Positions 1-8,269 of a stretch of DNA of 64,000 nt are shown in pieces. The first letter of the stretch is position 1, and each line of letters begins with the position of its first letter. The notes below the pieces were generated by a model, which ran no database searches, was not told the DNA's origin, and worked only from the letters and a program-made list of their open reading frames with translations. The DNA is taken from positions 62,001 through 126,000 of the forward strand of contig NZ_JAHFZZ010000003.1 in the NCBI RefSeq assembly GCF_018603905.1. The letters run 5' to 3'. Made by a program: the position numbers and the translations under genes. This DNA is from Nonomuraea sp. NEAU-A123 (GTDB taxonomy: Bacteria; Actinomycetota; Actinomycetes; Streptosporangiales; Streptosporangiaceae).

Positions 1-234
1 GGCCGGGTGGCCAAGCAGTTGCTCGACCTGGCCGAGCGGTTCGGCACCAAGACCGACGACGGGCTGCGCGTCCACCACGACCTCACCCAGGAGGAGCTGG
101 CCCAGCTCGTCGGCGCCTCACGCGAGACGGTCAACAAGGCTCTCGCCGACTTCGCGCAGCGCGGCTGGCTGCGCATCGAGGCCAAGGCCGTGGTCATCCT
201 CGACATGGACCGCCTCTACAACCGCTCCAGATAG
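1..234 (+). CDS. crp: Crp/Fnr-family transcriptional regulator, C-terminal part
   Basis: The reading frame is open from the first base, so the 5' end lies outside the window. The 77 visible residues are the winged helix-turn-helix of a Crp/Fnr regulator: a stretch like [21 protein letters not shown] is the recognition helix region, followed by the beta wing ending in RLYNRSR. The cyclic-nucleotide-binding domain is not in the window. The neighbouring NUDIX, RidA, ArsA pair, WhiB and PBP genes match the Streptomyces region that carries the global regulator Crp, so this is probably that gene (inference). Its last 19 bases overlap the convergent MBL hydrolase gene. Confidence 0.9.
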   Translation, partial: GRVAKQLLDLAERFGTKTDDGLRVHHDLTQEELAQLVGASRETVNKALADFAQRGWLRIEAKAVVILDMDRLYNRSR

Positions 235-1004
235 TCGAGCTGGGCCCGCACCGACATCTCGGCCGCGGGCCAGAGCGACGTGTCCACGTCGCTGTAGACG
301 ATCTCCACGATCTGGCGGGGCGTCTTGGCGCCCTGGCGCAGGGCCGCCCTGATCTGGTCGAGGCGCTGCCGCCGGTGCGCGAGATAGCCGTCGAGCACGC
401 CGATCGGGTCGGCGAGCACCGGGCCGTGGCCCGGCAGCAGCGCCGCCACGCCGAGCTCCTCGGCCATGGCCCTGAGCCGGTCGAGGCTGCGCAGATAGTC
501 GGCCAGGTCACCGTCGTGGGCGATCACCGTGGTGCCGCGGCCGAGCACGGTGTCGCCGGTCAGCATGGCCTGGTCCTGGGGCAGCCAGAAGCACAGCGAG
601 TCGAACGAGTGCCCCGGCGTGCCGTACACGCGCACCTCGACGTCGCCGGCGCGCACCACGTCGCCGTCGCCGAGCCCCTCGTCGCCGAGCCGGTGCTTGG
701 GGTCGAGCGCCCGCACGGGCGCGCCGACCAGCTCGGCGAAGCGCTTGGCGCCGCCGCTGTGGTCGTGGTGGCCGTGGGTGAGCAGGATCCGGCTCACCCG
801 GCGCCCGGCCAGGTGATCGGCGACCCGGCGCAGGTGCCGCTCGTCGTCGGGGCCCGGGTCTATGACGATGGTGTCCTGGCCGCCGATGATCCAGGTGTTG
901 GTGCCGTCGAGGGTCATCGGCGACGGGTTGGGGGCGAGCAGGTTCTCGGCGTGGGCCGTACGGGATCCGTCGGGTGAGCCGGCCGGGATGTGCAGACCGC
1001 TCAT
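216..1004 (-). CDS. MBL-fold metallo-hydrolase (LACTB2-like)
   Basis: The 262-aa protein has the metallo-beta-lactamase signature [10 protein letters not shown] (HxHxDH zinc ligands) about residue 75, plus later [18 protein letters not shown] and LPGHGPV motifs that supply the remaining metal ligands. A C-terminal helical region resembles that of LACTB2/RNase Z-like hydrolases. It is probably a cytoplasmic binuclear zinc hydrolase; substrate unknown. Its ATG overlaps the NUDIX stop codon (ATGA), so the two genes are likely translationally coupled. The 3' end overlaps the convergent crp gene by 19 bases. Confidence 0.9.
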   Translation of the reverse strand: MSGLHIPAGSPDGSRTAHAENLLAPNPSPMTLDGTNTWIIGGQDTIVIDPGPDDERHLRRVADHLAGRRVSRILLTHGHHDHSGGAKRFAELVGAPVRALDPKHRLGDEGLGDGDVVRAGDVEVRVYGTPGHSFDSLCFWLPQDQAMLTGDTVLGRGTTVIAHDGDLADYLRSLDRLRAMAEELGVAALLPGHGPVLADPIGVLDGYLAHRRQRLDQIRAALRQGAKTPRQIVEIVYSDVDTSLWPAAEMSVRAQLDYLERL

Positions 1005-1804
1005 GTCGTCACCAACTGGAACTCACCGTCGACCTCCACCACTCTGGGCAGGATCGTGACGATCTCGCGCCGCGCGGCCAGGACGGCCGCCACCGAGTCG
1101 CAGGCGGCCAGCTCGTTCAGCGTGCGGTAGGTGGGCGGCATCAGGAAGATCTTTCCCTCGTGCGCCAGCTCGACGGCGTCGGCCGGGCGTTTCCAGGCGA
1201 CCTGGTCGGCCTCGCCGCCGACGTCGCGGGTGCGCTGCCCCTCGGGGAGCACGGCGGCGAAGAAGCGGGTGTCGAAGCGCCGGGTCTCGATCTCCGGCGT
1301 GATCCAGTGCGCCCAGGGCTTGAGCAGGTCCGAGCGGAGCACCAGGCCGCGCTTGGCGAGGAAGTCGGCGAAGGCCAGGCTCCGGTCGATCAGCGCGAGC
1401 CGGTCGGCCTCCCAGTCGTCTCCGGTGGTGTCGTCGACGACCGAATCGGGCCCCGGCCCCGCGAGCAGCACCCCCGACTCCTCGAACGTCTCTCGTACGG
1501 CCGCGCAGACCAGGCCGCGCGCGACGGCCTCGTCCGCGCCGAAGACCTCGCCCCAGTCCGCCGGAGACGGCCCGGCCCAGGCGACGGCGTGGTCGGTGTC
1601 ACGGGGATCGACCGAGCCGCCTGGGAAGACGTAGGCGCCCGCCGCGAAGGCCATCGTGGCCTTGCGCCGGAGCAGATATACCTCTGGCCCCTCGCGCAGG
1701 ATCACCACCGTGGCGGCGTCCCGCGCGGGGACCGGCTGAACACGTCCGGCGAGGATGTCCCTGGCCCGCTCGGCGAGCTCGTCCGGGAGTCGCAGACCAG
1801 TCAC
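1001..1804 (-). CDS. NUDIX hydrolase
   Basis: The 267-aa protein begins at a GTG preceded by a strong AAGGAGGT Shine-Dalgarno sequence. It carries a Nudix box in split form: FPGGSVDPRD, then an insert of roughly 30 residues, then AAVRETFEESGVLL, which provides the REUxEExGU metal-binding core. Proteins of this type (NUDT19-like) hydrolyse nucleoside diphosphates linked to another moiety such as CoA. The C-terminal half is a family-typical extension that ends in ILPRVVEVDGEF. It is co-transcribed with the downstream MBL hydrolase (4-base overlap). The exact substrate cannot be read from the sequence. Confidence 0.9.
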   Translation of the reverse strand: MTGLRLPDELAERARDILAGRVQPVPARDAATVVILREGPEVYLLRRKATMAFAAGAYVFPGGSVDPRDTDHAVAWAGPSPADWGEVFGADEAVARGLVCAAVRETFEESGVLLAGPGPDSVVDDTTGDDWEADRLALIDRSLAFADFLAKRGLVLRSDLLKPWAHWITPEIETRRFDTRFFAAVLPEGQRTRDVGGEADQVAWKRPADAVELAHEGKIFLMPPTYRTLNELAACDSVAAVLAARREIVTILPRVVEVDGEFQLVTT

Positions 1805-1853
1805 ATGACCTCCTTCTAGAACATCACTCGGGTCATCGTGACATATCCGGACT

Positions 1854-2312
1854 CTAGGAGACCTCGGCGATCAGCTCCACTTCGACCGGAGCGTCGAGCG
1901 GCAGCGCGGCGACGCCCACGGCGCTGCGGGCGTGCTTGCCCGCCTCACCCAGCACCTCGGCGAGCAGCTCGCTGGCGCCGTTGGCGACCTGGGGATGCTG
2001 CGTGAAGGCGGGGTCGCTGGCCACGAACGCCACGACCTTGACGATCCGTACGACCTTGCTCAGGTCGCCGATTTCGGCCTTCAGCGCGGCCAGCGCGTTG
2101 AGCGCGCAGATCCTGGCCAGCTCGCGGGCGTCGTCGAGGCCGACCTCGGCGCCGACCTTGCCGGTCTGGGCCATCTTGCCGTCGACCATGGGCACCTGGC
2201 CCGAGGTGTAGACGAGGTCGCCGGTCCGTACGGCCGGCACATAGGCGGCCAGCGGCGCGACCACCTCGGGCAGCGTCAGCCCCAGCTCGGCGATCTTCTC
2301 TTCGGGCGTCAC
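1854..2312 (-). CDS. RidA family enamine/imine deaminase-like protein
   Basis: The 152-aa protein starts at a GTG that overlaps the DUF4177 stop codon (GTGA), giving an N-terminus VTPEEKIAELGLTLPEV. A longer open frame exists upstream but runs through the neighbouring gene. The fold is recognised from the RidA-type segments VRTGDLVYTSGQVPMVDGK, the central NALAALKAEIGDLSKV and the end SAVGVAALPLDAPVEVELIAEV. This is the longer RidA subfamily (about 150 aa) often found in actinobacteria. RidA proteins hydrolyse reactive enamine intermediates; the Arg of RSAVGVAALP fits the family active-site position. Substrate range is unknown. Confidence 0.88.
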   Translation of the reverse strand: MTPEEKIAELGLTLPEVVAPLAAYVPAVRTGDLVYTSGQVPMVDGKMAQTGKVGAEVGLDDARELARICALNALAALKAEIGDLSKVVRIVKVVAFVASDPAFTQHPQVANGASELLAEVLGEAGKHARSAVGVAALPLDAPVEVELIAEVS

Positions 2313-2464
2313 TGCTTCTCCCTCTTGAAGTAGGCGACGAGCTGCTCGGGCGTGGCACCCTGCAGGATCTGGACCAGCTCCCAGCCGTCGGCTCCGAAGT
2401 TGTCCAGGATCATCTTGGTGTTGTGGATCAGCACCGGAGCCGTCAGGTACTCCCATTTCTTCAT
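2309..2464 (-). CDS. DUF4177 domain small protein
   Basis: The 51-aa protein begins MKKWEYLTAPVLIHN and contains the DUF4177 signature FGADGWELVQILQG. It lies directly upstream of RidA with a 4-base GTGA overlap, so both are made from one transcript. Members of this small family have no known biochemical role. The start codon is fixed by the short length of the family and by the divergent promoter space towards the ArsA-like gene at 2585. The longer open frame on this strand runs into that gene and is not coding. Confidence 0.85.
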   Translation of the reverse strand: MKKWEYLTAPVLIHNTKMILDNFGADGWELVQILQGATPEQLVAYFKREKQ

Positions 2465-2584
2465 GAAGGCCAGCGTAGGTGCTGGAACCAGCAACCTGTG
2501 GCGCACCGCTGAGCACCATAGTGTGAGCAATCTCAAAGGGTGGTCGTCGATGTCCGGCAAGTGACCGTTCGGTAGCCTCGAAAC

Positions 2585-3580
2585 GTGGACTCTCGGGACA
2601 CCGATTGGGACGGCGTGCGACTGCACGTGGTCACCGGCAAGGGCGGCACAGGCAAGACCACGGTCGCCGCGGCCCTCGCCCTGGCACTGGCCTCGGGCGG
2701 GCGCAAGGTGCTGCTCGTCGAGGTGGAGGGCAGGCAGGGCATCGCCCAGATCTTCGACCTGCCACCGCTGCCGTACGAGGAGCGCCGGATCGCCGTGGCA
2801 CCGTCGGGCGGCGACGTCTACGCGCTGGCCATAGACCCCGAGGAGGCCATGCTCGAATACATGGAGATGTTCTACGGCATGCGCAGGGCGGGTCGGGCGC
2901 TGACCAAGATGGGCATCGTCGACTTCGCGACCACCGTCGCACCCGGCTTCCGCGACGTCTTGGTGACCGGCAAGACCACCGAGGCCGTGCGCCGTCGCGG
3001 CAAGAACGGCAAGCGGATCTACGACGCCGTCGTGCTCGACGCGCCGCCGACCGGCCGCATCTCGCGTTTCCTGAACGTAACCCAGGAGGTCGCCGGGCTG
3101 GCCAGAGTCGGTCCGATCAAGAACCACTCCGATCTGGTGAGCAAGGTCGTGAAATCTCCGGAAACAGCGGTGCACTTCATCACCTTGCTGGAGGAGATGC
3201 CGGTTCAGGAGACGCTGGACGGCATCGCCGAATTGCGTTCGGCGGGGCTGCCGCCCGGCGGGATCTTCATCAACATGGTGCGTGAATCACTTCTTCCGCA
3301 GGCCGCACTTGACAGTGCTGTCAAGGGCCGATTCGATGTGGCCGAACTCACGCTCGGGCTCAAGGCGGCCGGTCTCTCCGACGGCGCCTCCTCGACGGCT
3401 GAGGCGCTGGCGGAAGAGGTCGCCGAGCATGCCCGCCGCACCGTCCTGGAACGCGCCGAGCGCGCCTCGCTGGCACAGGAGACACTGCCGTCCTACGAGT
3501 TGCCGCTGCTGACCGACGGTGTCGATCTGGCCGGCCTGTACGAGCTGGCCGAAGCCATCCGCACCCAGGGAGCAGCGTGA
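2585..3580 (+). CDS. ArsA/GET3-like ATPase, first of a pair
   Basis: The 331-aa protein starts at GTG. It has the deviant P-loop GKGGTGKTT at residues 18-26 and the switch-like VVLDAPPTGR segment, as in ArsA/GET3 SIMIBI ATPases. No arsenite-binding cysteine cluster or transmembrane helix is visible. The gene overlaps the next ATPase by 4 bases. In Mycobacterium tuberculosis the equivalent pair (Rv3679-Rv3680) forms a heteromeric GET3-like ATPase next to whiB4 and ponA2; in Streptomyces the pair neighbours wblA. A partnership here is inferred from that conserved order. The divergent DUF4177/RidA operon shares the 120-bp promoter region. Confidence 0.92.
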   Translation: MDSRDTDWDGVRLHVVTGKGGTGKTTVAAALALALASGGRKVLLVEVEGRQGIAQIFDLPPLPYEERRIAVAPSGGDVYALAIDPEEAMLEYMEMFYGMRRAGRALTKMGIVDFATTVAPGFRDVLVTGKTTEAVRRRGKNGKRIYDAVVLDAPPTGRISRFLNVTQEVAGLARVGPIKNHSDLVSKVVKSPETAVHFITLLEEMPVQETLDGIAELRSAGLPPGGIFINMVRESLLPQAALDSAVKGRFDVAELTLGLKAAGLSDGASSTAEALAEEVAEHARRTVLERAERASLAQETLPSYELPLLTDGVDLAGLYELAEAIRTQGAA

Positions 3581-4704
3581 AGAAGCCCGCCGTACTCGAC
3601 GTCGACGCCATCCTCGACGACCAGGGCACCCGGATCATCGTCTGCTGCGGCGCCGGCGGCGTGGGCAAGACCACCACGGCCGCCGCGCTGGGGCTGCGGG
3701 CCGCCGAGCGCGGCAGGTGCGCGGTCGTGCTGACCGTCGACCCCGCGCGGCGGCTGGCGCAGTCGATGGGGCTCACCGAGCTCGACAACACGCCGCGGCT
3801 GATCAGTTCGCCCGAGGGCGGCGGTCAGTTGTTCGCGATGATGCTCGACATGAAGCGTACGTTCGACGAGATCATCGAGGCGCACGCTGACCCCGAGCGG
3901 GCCCGCCAGATCCTGTCGAACCCCTTCTACCAGTCGCTGTCCTCCAGCTTCGCCGGCACCCAGGAGTACATGGCGATGGAGAAGCTGGGCCAGTTGCGCC
4001 GCTCGGACGAGTGGGACCTGATCATCGTCGACACGCCGCCCTCGCGGTCCGCGCTCGACTTCCTCGACGCCCCCGAGCGGCTCGGCCGCTTCCTCGACGG
4101 GCGGTTCATCCGGCTGCTGACCGCACCGGCCAAGGCGGGAGGGCGCAGCGCGTTCCGGCTGCTCAACGCCGGGTTCGGGCTCATGGCGGGCGCGATGACC
4201 AAGCTGCTGGGCGCCCAGGTCATCAAGGATCTGCAGACGTTCGTGTCGGCGCTCGACGCCGTCTTCGGCGGGTTCAGGCAGCGCGCGGAGATGACCTACC
4301 GGCTGCTCCAGGCGCCCGGCACGGCTTTCGTGGTGGTGGCCACGCCCGAGCGCGACGCGATGCGTGAGGCGTCCTACTTCGTCGAGCGGCTCGCTGAGGA
4401 GCGCATGCCCCTGGCCGGACTGGTGGTCAACCGGGTGCACGAACCCACCGCGGCGGCGCTCTCAGCCGCGCGTAGCGCCGCCGCGGCGGAAGACCTGGAG
4501 TCGCGGGGCGAACATGAGCTGACCGCCGCCGTACTGCGGCTGCACACCGGCAGGATGCAGCTCGCCGCCCGCGAGCACCGGGAGCGGGACCATTTCAGTT
4601 CGGCCCACCCCACAGTGCCGGTCGTCCAGGTAAGTGCGATGTCGGAGGATGTCCACGATCTAGCGGGTCTACGCCGGATCGGGGAACTCCTCGCGAACAC
4701 ATGA
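3577..4704 (+). CDS. ArsA/GET3-like ATPase, second of a pair
   Basis: The 375-aa protein starts at a GTG overlapping the stop of the first ATPase (GTGA). Its P-loop is GAGGVGKTT at residues 25-33, followed by LTVDPARRLAQS and a LIIVDTPPSRSALDF Walker B/switch segment. It is a distinct paralogue of the upstream ATPase, not a recent duplicate, which fits a heterodimer of two specialised subunits as reported for the mycobacterial homologues. The transcript ends at a perfect palindrome immediately after the stop codon. It faces the convergent whiB gene. Confidence 0.92.
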   Translation: MKKPAVLDVDAILDDQGTRIIVCCGAGGVGKTTTAAALGLRAAERGRCAVVLTVDPARRLAQSMGLTELDNTPRLISSPEGGGQLFAMMLDMKRTFDEIIEAHADPERARQILSNPFYQSLSSSFAGTQEYMAMEKLGQLRRSDEWDLIIVDTPPSRSALDFLDAPERLGRFLDGRFIRLLTAPAKAGGRSAFRLLNAGFGLMAGAMTKLLGAQVIKDLQTFVSALDAVFGGFRQRAEMTYRLLQAPGTAFVVVATPERDAMREASYFVERLAEERMPLAGLVVNRVHEPTAAALSAARSAAAAEDLESRGEHELTAAVLRLHTGRMQLAAREHRERDHFSSAHPTVPVVQVSAMSEDVHDLAGLRRIGELLANT

Positions 4705-4736
4705 GAGTACGGCCGGTGCCGGCACCGGCCGTACTC
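4705..4736. terminator. Bidirectional terminator, perfect 32-bp palindrome
   Basis: A perfect 16+16 bp inverted repeat begins at the base after the ArsA-like stop codon and ends 12 bases before the whiB stop. Because the two genes converge, the hairpin can stop transcripts from both sides. No T-run is present on either strand, as is common in actinobacteria. Confidence 0.75.
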
Positions 4737-4748
4737 CCGAGGCTTGGG

Positions 4749-5045
4749 TCAGCCTGCGATCAACTCGTTAGTCCGTTCGTACTCTTCCTTGGCGGACTCG
4801 AGCAGCTCTCGCCACGAGTCCACGTCTGGTCGCCGCCGTAGCAGAGCCCGTCGTTCCCGTTCCGTCATGCCGCCCCACACGCCAAACTCGATGCGGTTGT
4901 CCAGCGCATCGGCGAGGCATTCGGTACGGACCGGGCATCCTCGGCAGATCAGCTTCGCCCTGTTCTGTGCGGCTCCCTGGACGAATAGCGCGTCCGGATC
5001 CGCACCTCGACAGGCGGCACGGGAGGTCCAATCCGTGATCCACAT
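4749..5045 (-). CDS. wblA: WhiB-family iron-sulfur regulator, WblA/WhiB4 type
   Basis: The 98-aa protein has the four WhiB cysteines at C12, C34, C37 and C43 (C-x21-C-x2-C-x5-C), which hold a 4Fe-4S cluster, and the GVWGG turn at residues 55-59 followed by a basic RERRALLRRR tail for DNA or sigma-factor contact. A GGGGAG Shine-Dalgarno precedes the ATG. Position between the ArsA-like pair and the PBP identifies it as the orthologue of Streptomyces wblA and mycobacterial whiB4, regulators of development/antibiotic production and of redox response respectively. The name rests on synteny plus family, not on a full tree. Confidence 0.9.
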   Translation of the reverse strand: MWITDWTSRAACRGADPDALFVQGAAQNRAKLICRGCPVRTECLADALDNRIEFGVWGGMTERERRALLRRRPDVDSWRELLESAKEEYERTNELIAG

Positions 5046-5205
5046 TTCGACCCCACTCCCCTTAGGTGGTCAGTCGTCATTTGGGGCCGACGGGCGCGGG
5101 CGCCGAGCCTCCGTATTCAGTTGCCGCAGAGGAGAACGTACGCAACTAGACGTTCGGGCCGACAGACCCCAGAGGACCAATTTCTCGCTGCAGTCTTGAC
5201 CGGGA

Positions 5206-7539
5206 ATGACTAGTCACCCCCGTCAGTCAAGGCGAAATGGTGCCGAGTTACCGATAAGGTCACCCATTCGACGTACTCTTGGTCTTGTGCAAGCTCAGGG
5301 CAAAGATCGTTCCTCGCCGTTCTTGAACATCACGCGGCTGATCGCCGCGGGTGCGGCCGCGGGCGTGCTCACGGCTGCCATAGCCCTTCCGGCCGTCGGC
5401 GGGGCGGGGATGTCCGCCAAATCCGCGATGACGGGGATCAACCTAAAACCCGAGGACCTGGAAGAACCCCCACTGCCTGAGCGCACGGTCCTCCAGGACG
5501 CCAACGGCAAGCAGATAGCCCAGTTCTACTACGAGAACCGCCAGTCGGTGCGCCTGGACCAAGTCGCCCCCATCATGCGCACCGCGCTGATCTCGATCGA
5601 GGACTTCCGCTTCTATCAGCACGGCCCGATCGACGTGGAGGGAACGGCCCGAGCCCTGGTCAAAAACCTCACCACGGGCGGCGTGACCCAGGGCGGCTCG
5701 TCGATCACGCAGCAGTACGTCAAGCAGGTGCTGCTCAACTCGGCCGAGACCAAAGAGGAACAGGCCGCGGCCATCGAGGCCACTGTCGGGCGCAAGCTCA
5801 ACGAACTGCGCTATGCCATGGCCATCGAGAAGAAGTACACCAAGGATCAGATCCTTGAAAAATATCTGAACATCGCCTACTTCGGCGCCGGCGCACACGG
5901 CATCCAGGCCGCCTCCAAGCGCTTCTTCGGCAAGCCGGCCTCCGCGCTCAATCTCGTCGAGGCGGCCACTCTCGCGGGCGCGGTCCAGAACCCCAACCGG
6001 ACCGACCCGAACGTCAACAAGGCGTCCAGGGAGCTGCTGAAGGCCCGGCGCAACGTCGTCCTCGACCGGATGGCCGAGCTCGGCAAGATCACACCGCAGG
6101 AGGCCGCCGAGGCCAAGGCCAAGAAGCTGGTCTTCAAGGACACCAAGGTCTCCGGCGGCTGCGAGGAGAGCACGTACCCGTACTTCTGCCTCTACGTTCA
6201 GAACGAGATTCTCAACGACGAGGATTTTGGCAAGACCCCCAAGGAACGCCTCAAACTGCTCCAGCGCGGCGGTCTCACCATCAAGACCACCATCGACAAG
6301 AAGATGCAGAAAGCCGCTGAGAAGGCCATCAAGGAGTACGTCAGCACCAAGGACAAGCCGGTGGCCTCGCAGGCGATGGTCGTGCCGGGCACCGGCGAGA
6401 TCAAGGCGATGGCGGCCTCGCGCAAGTTCGGCGGCAGCAAGAAGAAGAATGAAATGAGCTACAACGTCGTCGCCGACGCCAAGCACGGCGGTGGCGGCGG
6501 CTTCCAGCAGGGCTCGACGGCGAAGGCCTACACGCTCGCCACAGCGCTCGAGGAGGGCCTGAAGTACGGCGACGGCTACCCGGCCCCCGCCGGCTTCACC
6601 GCGTCCGGCTACGGCGCGTTCAAGAACTGCGACGGCAAGCGGGTCGGCGACCCCACGCACGAGGTGCGCAACTCCAGCGAGGGCGGCGGCGGCTTCAAGA
6701 CGCTGCAGACCGGCACCTGGGGCTCGGTCAACACGTTCTTCATGCGGCTTGAGGAGCGCGTCACGCTCTGCAAGGTCGTCAAGCTGGCCAAGCGGATCGG
6801 GCTCAAGCGGGCCGACGGCACGAAGCTCCGCGAGTTCGAGACGTTCACGCTCGGCATCAACGAGGTCGACCCGGTCACGGTGGCCAGCACCTACGCGGTC
6901 TTCGCCTCACGCGGCCAGTACTGCAAGCCGCTGGCGATCACCGAGATCAAGGACCGCTTCGGCAAGGCCACGCAGTACAAACCCAAGTGCTCCAAGGTCA
7001 TGGAGGAGGAGGTCGCCGACGCCGTCAGCGGCATCCTGTCGGGCGTGTTCACCAAGGGCACGATGCGGGAGGTCGGCGGCATCGGCCGGGACGCCGCGGG
7101 CAAGACGGGCACCACAGACGGTTACACGGCCGCCTGGTTCGCCGGTTACACCCCGAACCTCGCCTCCGCCGTCAGCCTCGGCGACCCACGTGGCGCCTTC
7201 ACGCACAACCTGATCGGCGTCACGATCGGCGGCCGCTACTACAGCTACGTGTACGGGGCATCGATCTCGGGCCGCATCTGGAAGCAGGCGATGATGGGGG
7301 CGCTCAAGGGCGTCGAGCCCACCAAGTTCACGCCGGTGGATCAGGACCGGTTCGGTGGCTGCGCCGACAACTGCGCGCCCAAGCCCAAGAAGGAGAAGAA
7401 GGACGATCAGGGCGGCCCGCCGGACGACTTCTTCGACCAGTTCGACCAGTTCAACCGCGACGACAACGGCCGGGGGCGCGGCCGGGGACGCGGCGGCGAG
7501 TCGCCCATCACTCCGGCGAACGTCGCTCCGGTGAACTGA
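5206..7539 (+). CDS. Class A penicillin-binding protein (transglycosylase/transpeptidase)
   Basis: The protein is up to 777 aa. A short cytoplasmic N-terminus is followed by one transmembrane helix (roughly residues 47-65), then the GT51 glycosyltransferase domain with catalytic Glu132 in EDFRFYQHG, then the transpeptidase domain with S437-T-A-K440, S507-V-N509 and K633-T-G635. The C-terminus is a low-complexity Asp/Phe then Gly/Arg tail; no PASTA domain is visible, unlike mycobacterial PonA2 at the equivalent locus. The annotated ATG gives a long basic leader; an in-frame GTG at 5287 is an alternative start and better fits the hydrophobic anchor. It builds peptidoglycan at the outer face of the membrane. 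Divergent from wblA. Confidence 0.95.
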   Translation: MTSHPRQSRRNGAELPIRSPIRRTLGLVQAQGKDRSSPFLNITRLIAAGAAAGVLTAAIALPAVGGAGMSAKSAMTGINLKPEDLEEPPLPERTVLQDANGKQIAQFYYENRQSVRLDQVAPIMRTALISIEDFRFYQHGPIDVEGTARALVKNLTTGGVTQGGSSITQQYVKQVLLNSAETKEEQAAAIEATVGRKLNELRYAMAIEKKYTKDQILEKYLNIAYFGAGAHGIQAASKRFFGKPASALNLVEAATLAGAVQNPNRTDPNVNKASRELLKARRNVVLDRMAELGKITPQEAAEAKAKKLVFKDTKVSGGCEESTYPYFCLYVQNEILNDEDFGKTPKERLKLLQRGGLTIKTTIDKKMQKAAEKAIKEYVSTKDKPVASQAMVVPGTGEIKAMAASRKFGGSKKKNEMSYNVVADAKHGGGGGFQQGSTAKAYTLATALEEGLKYGDGYPAPAGFTASGYGAFKNCDGKRVGDPTHEVRNSSEGGGGFKTLQTGTWGSVNTFFMRLEERVTLCKVVKLAKRIGLKRADGTKLREFETFTLGINEVDPVTVASTYAVFASRGQYCKPLAITEIKDRFGKATQYKPKCSKVMEEEVADAVSGILSGVFTKGTMREVGGIGRDAAGKTGTTDGYTAAWFAGYTPNLASAVSLGDPRGAFTHNLIGVTIGGRYYSYVYGASISGRIWKQAMMGALKGVEPTKFTPVDQDRFGGCADNCAPKPKKEKKDDQGGPPDDFFDQFDQFNRDDNGRGRGRGRGGESPITPANVAPVN

Positions 7540-7558
7540 CTGCTTTAGTTTTAGCCCT

Positions 7559-7584
7559 GGGTGCCCGCTTTGGGGCGGGCACCC
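7559..7584. terminator. Terminator hairpin between convergent PBP and YqeY genes
   Basis: A perfect 10-bp stem (7559-7568 and 7575-7584) with a 6-base loop is followed on the + strand by TCTT. It lies 20 bases after the PBP stop and 20 bases from the YqeY stop, so it can serve both. Confidence 0.75.
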
Positions 7585-7604
7585 TCTTGGTGCCGCAGGT
7601 CTTG

Positions 7605-8060
7605 CTAGGCGGACAGTCGCGCGCGGACGGCGGCGGCGACACGTCCCCCCTCCGCGCGGCCGGCGACCTTCGGGTTGACGACCTTCATGACCTGGCCCAT
7701 CGCCTGCGGGCCGGCGGCGCCGGTCTCGGCGACGGCCTCGTCGACGAGGCGGCCGAGCTCCTCGTCGGAGAGCTGCGCCGGCAGGTATTCCTCCAGCACC
7801 GCGTGCTCGTCCAGCTCCGCCTGAGCCTGCTCCGCGCGCCCGGCGTTGCCGAACGCCTCCGCCGCCTCCCGGCGCTTCTTGGCCTCCTTGGTCAGTACCT
7901 TGACGATCTCGTCGTCGGAGAGCTCCCTGGCCGCCTTGCCAGCGACCTCCTCGACGTTGACCGCGGCCAGTGCCATCCGAATCGTCCGGAGACGTACCTC
8001 GTCCCGGCTCTTCATGGAGGCCGTGAGATCGGCCTTCAGCTTGTCCTTCAATGCGCTCAT
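7605..8060 (-). CDS. GatB/YqeY domain-containing protein
   Basis: The 151-aa protein starts MSALKDKLKADLTASMKSRDEVRLRTIRM, typical of YqeY. It continues with the helical tail VNPKVAGRAEGGRVAAAV, which is the tRNA-binding-like domain shared with the GatB subunit of amidotransferase. YqeY proteins are free-standing; a role in tRNA-dependent amidation is suspected but not shown. An ATG three codons upstream (8069) is an alternative start. The long open frame further upstream runs through an 11-bp tandem repeat and is judged non-coding. It shares its upstream region with the divergent phosphoesterase gene. Confidence 0.88.
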   Translation of the reverse strand: MSALKDKLKADLTASMKSRDEVRLRTIRMALAAVNVEEVAGKAARELSDDEIVKVLTKEAKKRREAAEAFGNAGRAEQAQAELDEHAVLEEYLPAQLSDEELGRLVDEAVAETGAAGPQAMGQVMKVVNPKVAGRAEGGRVAAAVRARLSA

Positions 8061-8136
8061 GCGGTCCATCTTGCCGCGTGTACGGACGGCTACGCGCTCG
8101 CGCGTCCCACTACGCGGCCCGTCACCCGGCCCTTTC

Positions 8137-8224
8137 GCGGCCTTTGTGCGGTCTGCTCGTGGCCTAGGTGCGGCCTTCGCGCGGCCTTCGTGCGGCCTTC
8201 TCGCGGCCTTCTCGCGGCCTTCTC
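8137..8224. repeat. Tandem repeat, eight 11-bp units
   Basis: Eight consecutive 11-bp units based on GCGGCCTTCTC run from 8137 to 8224. The three units from 8192 are identical and the rest differ by one to four bases. The array fills the divergent promoter space between the YqeY-like gene and the metallophosphoesterase. Confidence 0.85.
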
Positions 8225-8269
8225 GCGGACTCGGGACGGCTCGGGCCAGATGTCGGGCATCATGAATGG

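Noticed and set aside
8168..8269. N-terminal extension of the metallophosphoesterase gene
   Set aside because: The extra 34 codons translate the 11-bp tandem repeat into low-complexity Arg/Ser-rich sequence; the GTG at 8270 starts the conserved protein.
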